A model generated the notes under the pieces. That model did no database searches, was not told the origin of the DNA, and was given only the letters and a program-made list of their open reading frames with translations. Source: Chryseobacterium sp. KACC 21268 (lineage in GTDB: Bacteria; Bacteroidota; Bacteroidia; Flavobacteriales; Weeksellaceae). From it: a stretch of DNA of 64,000 nt. The position numbers and the translations under genes were made by a program. The DNA is taken from the NCBI GenBank assembly GCA_028736075.1, contig CP117875.1, positions 1,984,001 to 2,048,000 on the forward strand, given 5' to 3'. Shown piece by piece: positions 58,358-64,000 of the stretch. The first letter of the stretch is position 1. The number at the start of each line of letters is the position of its first letter.

Positions 58358-58912
58358 TTAAACTTTTAAGATCTCTGCTTCTTTTGTTTTGTAAGCGTCG
58401 TCAGACTTTTTCACGTAAGCATCTGTCAGGTCCTGAATATCTTTCTCAGCACCTTTGATGAGGTCTTCTGCGATTCCATCAAGTCTTTTCAGTTCCTTGT
58501 TACCTTCCTGTCTTGCGTTTCTAATTGTTACTTTCGTTTGATCCGTTTCACCTTTAGCTTGTTTCGCCAATTCACGTCTTCTTTCCTCGGTCAAAGGCGG
58601 AACGTTGATGATGATCACATCACCATTGTTAGACGGTGCAAATCCAAGGTTCGAGTTCACGATTCCTTTTGCGATCGCACCAATTGCCGTTCTGTCCCAA
58701 GGTTGGATAGAAAGCGTCATCGCATCCACTACAGACACGTTTGCCACTTGGCTTAGAGGCGTTGGCGCTCCGTAATATTCCACCATCACGTCCTGAACCA
58801 TAGATGTAGAAGCACGTCCGGCTCTGATCTTTTGGAACGCATGATCCAAATGCTTGATTGCAGCATCCATCTCTTGCTTTGCGGAGGCTACAATGAGTTC
58901 TAATTCTTCCAT
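58358..58912 (-). CDS. frr: Ribosome recycling factor
   Basis: I chose the ATG at 58912 (MEELELIVASAKQEMDAA), giving 184 residues, the family's usual length; an upstream ATG at 58942 would add ten unlikely residues. Landmarks are KIRAGRASTSMVQDVMVEYY, PLSQVANVSVVDAMTLSIQPWD and PPLTEERRRELAKQAK. It releases ribosomes from mRNA after termination together with EF-G. It follows pyrH in the conserved pyrH-frr order. Confidence 0.96.
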   Translation of the reverse strand: MEELELIVASAKQEMDAAIKHLDHAFQKIRAGRASTSMVQDVMVEYYGAPTPLSQVANVSVVDAMTLSIQPWDRTAIGAIAKGIVNSNLGFAPSNNGDVIIINVPPLTEERRRELAKQAKGETDQTKVTIRNARQEGNKELKRLDGIAEDLIKGAEKDIQDLTDAYVKKSDDAYKTKEAEILKV

Positions 58913-59018
58913 TGTATATTTAAAATTTGATAATTGACACATATAATTAATTCAAAGTTGGAGATTTAAAATTCAAAGTTGAAATACTTTCGACTTCTGA
59001 CTTCTATCTCTGACTTTT

Positions 59019-59726
59019 TTACACATTTACCAGTGTACCGATATTTTCGCCGTCGATTAATCTTTCCAAGTTACCTTCCTTGTTCATATCAAAAACGATG
59101 ATTGGCAATTTGTTCTCGTGGCTTAGAGTGAATGCAGTCATATCCATCACTTTGAGGTTTTTCTCAAAAACTTCGTCGAAAGACAGACTATTGAATTTCA
59201 CTGCGTCTGCATTTTTCTCAGGATCACTATCATAGATTCCGTCCACTCTGGTTCCTTTTAGTATCACATCTGCATCTATTTCGATGGCTCTAAGTGTCGC
59301 CGCAGTATCCGTTGTGAAATATGGATTTCCAGTTCCAGCACCGAAGATGACAACTCTTCCTTTCTCCAGGTGACGAACAGCCTTTCTTTTGATAAATGGT
59401 TCAGCCACTTTGTCCATTTCGATAGCAGATTGCAATCTTGTAATGATTCCTGCATCTTCCAAAGCACCTTGCAAAGCCATTCCGTTAATCACAGTTGCCA
59501 GCATTCCCATATAGTCGCCCTGAACTCGGTCCATACCTTTTGCAGCGCCTGCCAATCCTCTGAAAATATTTCCACCACCAATCACAATTGCGACTTCACA
59601 ACCTTTGTCGACTACTTTTTTGATCTCGACTGCATATTCTCTCAGTCTGTCGTTGTCGATGCCGTATTGGCGTTCTCCCATTAGTGCTTCACCGCTCAGT
59701 TTCAGAAGGATTCTTTTGTATTTCAT
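59019..59726 (-). CDS. pyrH: Uridylate kinase
   Basis: 235 residues with [12 protein letters not shown] at the N-terminus, [34 protein letters not shown] and [20 protein letters not shown], all typical of the amino-acid-kinase-fold bacterial UMP kinase. It makes UDP for pyrimidine nucleotide synthesis. It is 106 bases upstream of the chosen frr start and likely co-transcribed. Promoter on the minus strand at 59806-59813. Confidence 0.96.
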   Translation of the reverse strand: MKYKRILLKLSGEALMGERQYGIDNDRLREYAVEIKKVVDKGCEVAIVIGGGNIFRGLAGAAKGMDRVQGDYMGMLATVINGMALQGALEDAGIITRLQSAIEMDKVAEPFIKRKAVRHLEKGRVVIFGAGTGNPYFTTDTAATLRAIEIDADVILKGTRVDGIYDSDPEKNADAVKFNSLSFDEVFEKNLKVMDMTAFTLSHENKLPIIVFDMNKEGNLERLIDGENIGTLVNV

Positions 59727-59805
59727 TTATATTTTTATTTTTTTGTCTTGGTCAATTGAAACTTGGATTTTCAATATTTCAAATTTATTTTAAATTTTGA
59801 CTGTG

Positions 59806-59813
59806 CAAATATA
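59806..59813 (-). promoter_or_regulatory. pyrH-frr promoter, -7 element
   Basis: TATATTTG on the minus strand, an exact TAnnTTTG, 79 bases before the pyrH ATG. No clear TTG is seen at -33. Confidence 0.5.
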
Positions 59814-59859
59814 ATGAAAGGAAAAGAATTACGTTAATGAAAAAGATAGTCGTTCAAAA

Positions 59860-59891
59860 ATTTTGATACGCATCAAAATAGATTATTTTTG
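59860..59891 (+). promoter_or_regulatory. porQ promoter with an overlapping palindrome
   Basis: TTG at 59863-59865, 18 bases, then TATTTTTG at 59884-59891 is the best complete promoter in the window, 17 bases before the GTG start. ATTTTGAT-ACGC-ATCAAAAT (59860-59879), a perfect 8-bp inverted repeat, covers the -33 box and spacer and could be a repressor site. Confidence 0.65.
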
Positions 59892-59908
59892 CAAAGCTAA
59901 AATACAGT

Positions 59909-60904
59909 GTGAAGAAGTTCTACAATCTCTTTTTTATCGTAGTTTCTAGTGTGGTTTTTTCTCAAACGGGAACCACCGTTTATCAGTTTCTGAATATTCC
60001 CATCTCTCCAAGACAAGCGGTTCTGGGCGATGCTGTTTCTGTTCGGGATTATGATGTCAATTTTACAGCAGCCAATCCGGCGTTGATGAATATTGATATG
60101 GATAATATGCTGTCTGTAAACTATGCTTCATACCTCGCTGATACAAAAATTGGAAGTATCAGCTACGTTCGTGATTTGGAGTTTGGACATTTGGTTTCCT
60201 TCAATGCGAGATATATGGATTATGGATCTATGCCTAGGACTGATGAGAACTCTATCATCAATGGTGATTTTTCTGCAATGGATGCCTCTGTTGGGCTTGG
60301 TTATGCTTATCAGTTCGAAGATAACTGGACAATTGGAGCCAATGTCAATTACATTACTTCAAAAATCGATACTTATTCCTCTTCTGCGATCACTGCAAAT
60401 GCCGGTGTGACTTATTATTTTGATCAAAGTAATGAAACTTTAGCATTGGTTTTCAGGAATTTTGGTTATCAGATGCAGCCTTATAATGGTGTTCGGGAGA
60501 AATTGCCTTTTCGCGTAGATCTTGGTTATACGAAGATTTTGGACGAGTTTCCTGCAGCACTTACAATCACAGCCCACGATCTACAGCAACCCAATATTTC
60601 AGCTGCAACAGATATCAACGGACAGCCGACTAAATTTGGAAGGAAAGTATTAGACCATTTGTCTTTCGGAGCAGAGTTGTTCCCTGGACAGGCTTTCAAT
60701 ATTAGGTTTGGATATAACGTAAAAAGAGGTGGGGAATTGGCAGTTCTAGATCAAAGGAGTTTTACAGGATTGTCCGCGGGTTTTAGTTTGAAGATCTCAT
60801 CATTCCGTTTTGATTATTCTCACATGCGTTACCACAATTCTTCAAATGTCAACATGCTTGGTCTTACGATGGATTTGATTCAGCTTGGCGGAAATAGGAG
60901 GTAA
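59909..60904 (+). CDS. porQ: Type IX secretion system outer-membrane protein PorQ
   Basis: 331 residues starting with GTG (MKKFYNLFFIVVSSVVFSQ is the signal peptide). PorV-like beta-barrel features appear: FLNIPISPRQAVLGDAVSV, FTAANPALMNIDMDNMLSVN and closing strands such as FDYSHMRYHNSSNVNMLGLT. In Bacteroidota the gene lies immediately before cmk, as here. PorQ is needed for maturation or anchoring of T9SS cargo in species with that system. The flanking genes pyrH and frr are divergent. Confidence 0.9.
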   Translation: MKKFYNLFFIVVSSVVFSQTGTTVYQFLNIPISPRQAVLGDAVSVRDYDVNFTAANPALMNIDMDNMLSVNYASYLADTKIGSISYVRDLEFGHLVSFNARYMDYGSMPRTDENSIINGDFSAMDASVGLGYAYQFEDNWTIGANVNYITSKIDTYSSSAITANAGVTYYFDQSNETLALVFRNFGYQMQPYNGVREKLPFRVDLGYTKILDEFPAALTITAHDLQQPNISAATDINGQPTKFGRKVLDHLSFGAELFPGQAFNIRFGYNVKRGGELAVLDQRSFTGLSAGFSLKISSFRFDYSHMRYHNSSNVNMLGLTMDLIQLGGNRR

Positions 60905-61018
60905 GATAAGATTCAGCAATTAAAGAATTATGAAACCGGAAAAATCTCCGACAGTTAATTCTTCGAATATTCCTCATTTAATCTTTCAATTTCATAAGGT
61001 GAAAATCTCAGAATTTTT

Positions 61019-61026
61019 TAATTTTG
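61019..61026 (+). promoter_or_regulatory. Possible -7 element for cmk, close to the start codon
   Basis: TAATTTTG ends four bases before the ATG at 61031, the same spacing as seen at 4595-4602. If used, the transcript would be leaderless. No TTG is found at -33. Confidence 0.35.
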
Positions 61027-61030
61027 TGCT

Positions 61031-61708
61031 ATGACAAAAAAACCGGTTATCGCAATCGACGGATTTTCATCCACAGGAAAAAGTTCCATTTCTAAAATCA
61101 TTGCAAAAGATCTAGGCCTCATCCATATGGATACAGGTGCTCTTTACAGGGGCATTACTTATTTTGCACTTCAAAATTGTATTAATGATGACCAATCAAT
61201 TAATATAGAAAAATTAATTTCTGATCTTCCCGATATCAATCTTGAGTTTCAAAACGTTGATGGTGAACTTCAACTATTTCTTAATGGGAAAAATATTAAT
61301 AGAGAAATCAGATTTCCACAGGTTTCAGACAATGTAAGCCAGGTTGCTAAAGAAGCTGAGGTGAGAAACTTCTTGTTGGAAACCCAACGCGTTATTGCAG
61401 AGAAAGGTGGAATTATTATGGACGGTAGAGATATCGGGACAGTTGTTTTGCCGGATGCAGATTACAAATTTTTTATGACAGCAAGTCAGGATGAACGTGC
61501 CAGAAGACGCTTCCTGGAACTTGAATTGGCAGGTGAAAATATAGATATAGAAACGGTCAAACAAAATCTGATTACAAGAGACAAAATCGACAGTGAAAGA
61601 GAAGTTTCTCCTCTGAAACAAGCTGATGACGCTATCTTAATTGATAATACCAATATCAATAAAGAAGAAACAATTGCCTTAATTTTGTCCTATATCAAAA
61701 AGTTTTAA
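61031..61708 (+). CDS. cmk: Cytidylate kinase
   Basis: 225 residues. P-loop GFSSTGKSS (11-19), then LIHMDTGALYRGITY, the nucleotide-binding GGIIMDGRDIGTVVLPD and RARRRFLELE in the lid. All motifs of bacterial CMP/dCMP kinase are present. Preceded by porQ and an A/T-rich gap of 126 bases. It supplies CDP and dCDP for nucleic acid and lipid synthesis. Confidence 0.96.
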   Translation: MTKKPVIAIDGFSSTGKSSISKIIAKDLGLIHMDTGALYRGITYFALQNCINDDQSINIEKLISDLPDINLEFQNVDGELQLFLNGKNINREIRFPQVSDNVSQVAKEAEVRNFLLETQRVIAEKGGIIMDGRDIGTVVLPDADYKFFMTASQDERARRRFLELELAGENIDIETVKQNLITRDKIDSEREVSPLKQADDAILIDNTNINKEETIALILSYIKKF

Positions 61709-61801
61709 CAAAATTTTAAGAACATTAATCTCTCTTTGGCATTTTAGTTGTAAATTTATAAACAACATTATCGATTTTAAATTAACTTAAAAATAATAAC
61801 A

Positions 61802-62179
61802 ATGTCAAAAAAATCAAATTCAGCAGCAGTATTAGCTGCATTGTTAGCAGGAGCAGCAACTGGTGTAATTTTAGGATTGCTATATGCACCTGAAGAAGGT
61901 AAGGAAACCAGAAAAAAAATCAAGGATAAAGCTAACGATCTAAAAGATAAAGCCGTTGACGAATATGGCAAAACTTCTGAAGTTGTAAAAGACAAATATT
62001 CTGAAGTTTCTCACAATGTGAAAGACAAATACAACTCTTTATCTTCAACTTTCAAGGAAACAGCTCAGAACGTTGCTTCTACTGTTAAAGATAGTTATGA
62101 TAAATATAAGGATCAGATTGTTTCTAAAACATCTGACGTAGTAAAAGATGTAGAAACTGAATTGGACGGTTTGAAATAA
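61802..62179 (+). CDS. YtxH-domain protein
   Basis: 125 residues. One glycine/alanine-rich membrane helix (about 8-30, LAALLAGAATGVILGLLYAP) leads into the YtxH motif APEEGKETRKKIKDKA. A long amphipathic lysine-rich helix with repeated VKDKY words (SEVVKDKYSEVSHNVKDKYN) follows. YtxH proteins of this type are stress-associated in Gram-positives and common in flavobacteria, with no known reaction. Followed by a strong terminator. Confidence 0.85.
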   Translation: MSKKSNSAAVLAALLAGAATGVILGLLYAPEEGKETRKKIKDKANDLKDKAVDEYGKTSEVVKDKYSEVSHNVKDKYNSLSSTFKETAQNVASTVKDSYDKYKDQIVSKTSDVVKDVETELDGLK

Positions 62180-62201
62180 GCCTTAGAATTTAGTTTTCTC
62201 G

Positions 62202-62233
62202 AAAAGGAATTTAATTTTTAAATTCCTTTTTTT
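62202..62233 (+). terminator. Intrinsic terminator after the YtxH gene
   Basis: AAAAGGAATTTA and TAAATTCCTTTT form a 12-bp stem with a 5-base loop, followed by three more Ts. Confidence 0.8.
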
Positions 62234-62271
62234 GTAAATAATTGTGTAATTTTAAATTTAATAAGATTCTT

Positions 62272-62580
62272 ATGATTGATATTATAAAAGATTATACGAC
62301 CAAGCGTCTGGATCTGATCAAGCTTCAGTTTACAGAAAAATCTTCTTTATCAGCTGGTATTATTGCGTTTCTATCAATCGTAGTAATTGCGTTTTCGTTC
62401 TTTATTATCCTATTTAATTTCGGTATTGCTTTCCTAATTGGTCAATCGATAGGTAGCACAGGCTATGGATTCTTGATAGTAGCCGGATTTTATTTCGTAG
62501 TAATGATTGCTGTTTTCTTCCTCAAGAAATTGATTGTAAAATCTATCGCAAATCAGGTAATTGATTTTTTAAAAAAATAA
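62272..62580 (+). CDS. Small phage-holin-family-like membrane protein
   Basis: I chose the ATG at 62272 (MIDIIKDYTTKRLDLIKLQ); a longer frame from a TTG at 62242 overlaps no recognisable sequence. The 102-residue product has an amphipathic N-terminus and two membrane helices (about 25-52 and 60-85) with a Lys-rich tail. The pattern resembles the holin-like family proteins that lie beside YtxH genes in many Bacteroidota. There is no phage context, so a real holin role is unlikely. Confidence 0.7.
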   Translation: MIDIIKDYTTKRLDLIKLQFTEKSSLSAGIIAFLSIVVIAFSFFIILFNFGIAFLIGQSIGSTGYGFLIVAGFYFVVMIAVFFLKKLIVKSIANQVIDFLKK

Positions 62581-62584
62581 ACGT

Positions 62585-63079
62585 ATGGCAACTAAATATA
62601 CTAATCTTGATGAACTAAGAAGTGAAAAAAGACTTCTGAAACAGGAAATAGGAGAGTTGGAAGACATTCTGACTTTCAAAAGTAAAAAGGATAGCCTGAG
62701 TGTAATGACAAGTGGCCTGACAGACAAATTCCTGAAAGAAACGGTAAACGAAGAAGGGGAAAAATCGCTTTCTTTGGATACTCAAAATATTATGAGAGAA
62801 ATCTCTTCCGGAATGAAAGAGACTGCATCCAGAAAAAATGTTCTAAATTTGGCAAATGATAGCGTTAAGTCCGGATTGCTGGAAACAACAATCAAAATGG
62901 GAACTGTTGCGCTGGTAAGTAATTTTGCAAAAAAAAGTGTGATGAATAAAAATTGGAAAAGAAAAGCAGTCGGTTTGGCATTGGTGTATCTTGCACCGTA
63001 CGCATTGAGATTCATTAGAAAAAAATTGGATGAATATCAGAAAAACCAAACAGCATCCAGCCTGGAAAAATTAATCTAA
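62585..63079 (+). CDS. Uncharacterised protein with N-terminal coiled coil
   Basis: 164 residues, no signal peptide. The N-terminus (NLDELRSEKRLLKQEIGELE) is a coiled coil. A region near 100-145 is weakly hydrophobic (KMGTVALVSNFAKKSVMNK, GLALVYLAPYALRFI), maybe membrane-associated. Starts 4 bases after the holin-like gene and ends two bases short of the convergent methyltransferase. I recognise no family. Confidence 0.6.
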   Translation: MATKYTNLDELRSEKRLLKQEIGELEDILTFKSKKDSLSVMTSGLTDKFLKETVNEEGEKSLSLDTQNIMREISSGMKETASRKNVLNLANDSVKSGLLETTIKMGTVALVSNFAKKSVMNKNWKRKAVGLALVYLAPYALRFIRKKLDEYQKNQTASSLEKLI

Positions 63080-63081
63080 AA

Positions 63082-63810
63082 TTATTTTTTAGAAAATATC
63101 TCCCCTAAAATGATTCCGGCAGACATAGAGACATTCAGACTTTCTGTGGACTGTGATCTTCCGAATCTTGGGATGGTAATCATAGTGGAAATAAGATCTT
63201 CCGTGGAAGGTCTTAATCCATTTCCCTCATTTCCGAAAACCAAAGAAAATTTCTCCGGAAATTTTGTCTCATAAATGTTTTCCCCATTCATATCTGTCCC
63301 GAAGATTGGGAATTCATATTCCTTTAGATAGTCATCAAGGTCTGTGTAAAAGATATTGACTCTCAAAAAAGAACCCATCGTTGCCTGTATTACTTTTGGA
63401 TTATAGATATCCACGGTATCATTGCTGCAGACGATCTGCTCTATACCAAACCAATCTGCCAGTCTGATAATCGTACCCAGATTTCCAGGATCCTGAATTC
63501 CGTCCAAAATTAGTTGAATCGAAACCTCCTTCAAATATTTATTTTCCGGAATTTTACAAACGGCCACAGAATCTTTCGGGTGCTGTAGAAAACTTATTTT
63601 TTTCAGATCGTTGGGCAAGATTTTATGAATTTCCTGCGTTTTGAAAATAATATTTTCCGGATCTGTGGAATATAGGTTTTCAATTTCGTAATTAGAGTTG
63701 GGAAGTTCTTTTATAATTTTATTACCCTCAACTAAAAACAAATTGTATTTTTGCCTGTATTTCTTTTTGTCCAGAGATTGTATAGTCTTTATAGTATGAG
63801 CCGTAAGCAT
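63082..63810 (-). CDS. SpoU/TrmH-family RNA 2'-O-methyltransferase
   Basis: I chose the ATG at 63810 (MLTAHTIKTIQSLDKKKYR), giving 242 residues; a start nine codons earlier would prepend FLKIFVT-type sequence not seen in the family. The N-terminal RNA-binding part has YNLFLVEGNKIIKEL. The knotted SpoU domain has motif 1 (LDGIQDPGNLGTIIRLADWF), motif 2 (LVFGNEGNGLRPS) and motif 3 (STESLNVSMSAGIILGE). It methylates a ribose in rRNA or tRNA; which one cannot be read from this. Its first codons overlap the divergent gene at 63796. Confidence 0.9.
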   Translation of the reverse strand: MLTAHTIKTIQSLDKKKYRQKYNLFLVEGNKIIKELPNSNYEIENLYSTDPENIIFKTQEIHKILPNDLKKISFLQHPKDSVAVCKIPENKYLKEVSIQLILDGIQDPGNLGTIIRLADWFGIEQIVCSNDTVDIYNPKVIQATMGSFLRVNIFYTDLDDYLKEYEFPIFGTDMNGENIYETKFPEKFSLVFGNEGNGLRPSTEDLISTMITIPRFGRSQSTESLNVSMSAGIILGEIFSKK

Positions 63811-64000
63811 AGTAACAAATATTTTCAAAAATATCATATATTTTATTACTCCGCAATTTTAAGTGTGATTTTGTATGCATGTAATGTGACCAAAAAAGTA
63901 CCTGACGGAGAATTTCTTCTTACAAAAAACAAATTTGAGTTTACAGATGGTAAAGTTTTGGCGGACGAATTACCAGATATGGTGGCGCAAAAACCAAATA
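63796..64000 (+). CDS. TamL-like lipoprotein of the Omp85 family (3' end outside window)
   Basis: An open frame runs from the ATG at 63796 to the right edge, 68 codons. It has a basic N-terminus (MSRKHSNKYFQKY), a hydrophobic stretch and a lipobox (SVILYAC), then KKVPDGEFLLTKNKFEFTD and VLADELPDMVAQKPN. This is how the lipidated BamA/TamA-domain proteins of Bacteroidota begin, ahead of POTRA repeats. Its start overlaps the methyltransferase start by 15 bases in head-to-head fashion. The barrel domain is not in view. Confidence 0.75.
   Translation, partial: MSRKHSNKYFQKYHIFYYSAILSVILYACNVTKKVPDGEFLLTKNKFEFTDGKVLADELPDMVAQKPN

Noticed and set aside
62272-62580. A prophage holin
   Set aside because: No phage genes are around, and the gene sits in the YtxH cluster common in flavobacteria.

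Overview
The window looks like a chromosomal segment of a flavobacterium, most likely Chryseobacterium or a close Weeksellaceae relative. The reasons are AT-rich DNA, promoters of the Bacteroidota type (a TAnnTTTG -7 element), a SusC/SusD pair, the type IX secretion gene porQ next to cmk, a TamL-type lipoprotein, and dispersed palindromic repeats typical of flavobacterial genomes. No rRNA, tRNA, CRISPR array, transposase or integrase was seen.

Layout. (1) 1-4459: a cupin, a Dabb-domain protein and a porin on the minus strand, divergent from an OmpR-type response regulator and its sensor kinase; four TTAGAAA-like boxes at an exact 11-bp period lie between them. (2) 4607-12210: six tightly packed plus-strand genes forming a MoxR AAA+ / vWA / beta-propeller (bpX-type) ternary system, a family proposed on computational grounds to be NTP-driven conflict or stress machinery. 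(3) 12220-12714: a small decayed reading frame and a run of hairpins ending in a strong terminator, possibly a small RNA. (4) 12816-49767: a rhamnogalacturonan-I and L-rhamnose utilisation locus. Plus strand: GH28, GH2, CE12, GH106, a DUF4350-like protein, PL11 and GH105, then the rhamnose symporter, SusC/SusD, RhaEW, RhaI, RhaB and an FMN lactate dehydrogenase. Minus strand: a GntR regulator with a sugar-binding sensor, a PL1 pectate lyase split by a 14-base homopolymer, a six-hairpin glycosidase-like protein, a DUF4450-like giant and a second GH28. (5) 49895-55902: GIDE-like, LemA and two unknown proteins, convergent with a vWA and AAA+ pair. (6) 56032-64000: MarR with an NAD(P)-binding protein, frr, pyrH, porQ, cmk, YtxH, holin-like and coiled-coil proteins, a SpoU methyltransferase and the start of a TamL-like gene.

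How it works together. Lyases, galacturonidases, the esterase and rhamnosidases would break the RG-I backbone outside the cell and in the periplasm, SusCD would import oligomers and RhaT rhamnose. RhaI, RhaB and RhaEW would give DHAP and L-lactate, which LldD converts to pyruvate. The strongest new observation is a shared promoter architecture: GTGCAGGAYR-like box, exactly 20 bases, then a TAnnTTTG-like -7 element. It lies ahead of five transcription units of this locus on both strands, with a weaker sixth before rhaT, and appears to define the local regulon.

Other points: a flavobacterial palindromic repeat translated in frame inside the DUF4450-like protein, the A14 tract in the pectate lyase, a MarR operator, and a palindrome over the porQ promoter. 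All functions are read from sequence; no search was run.
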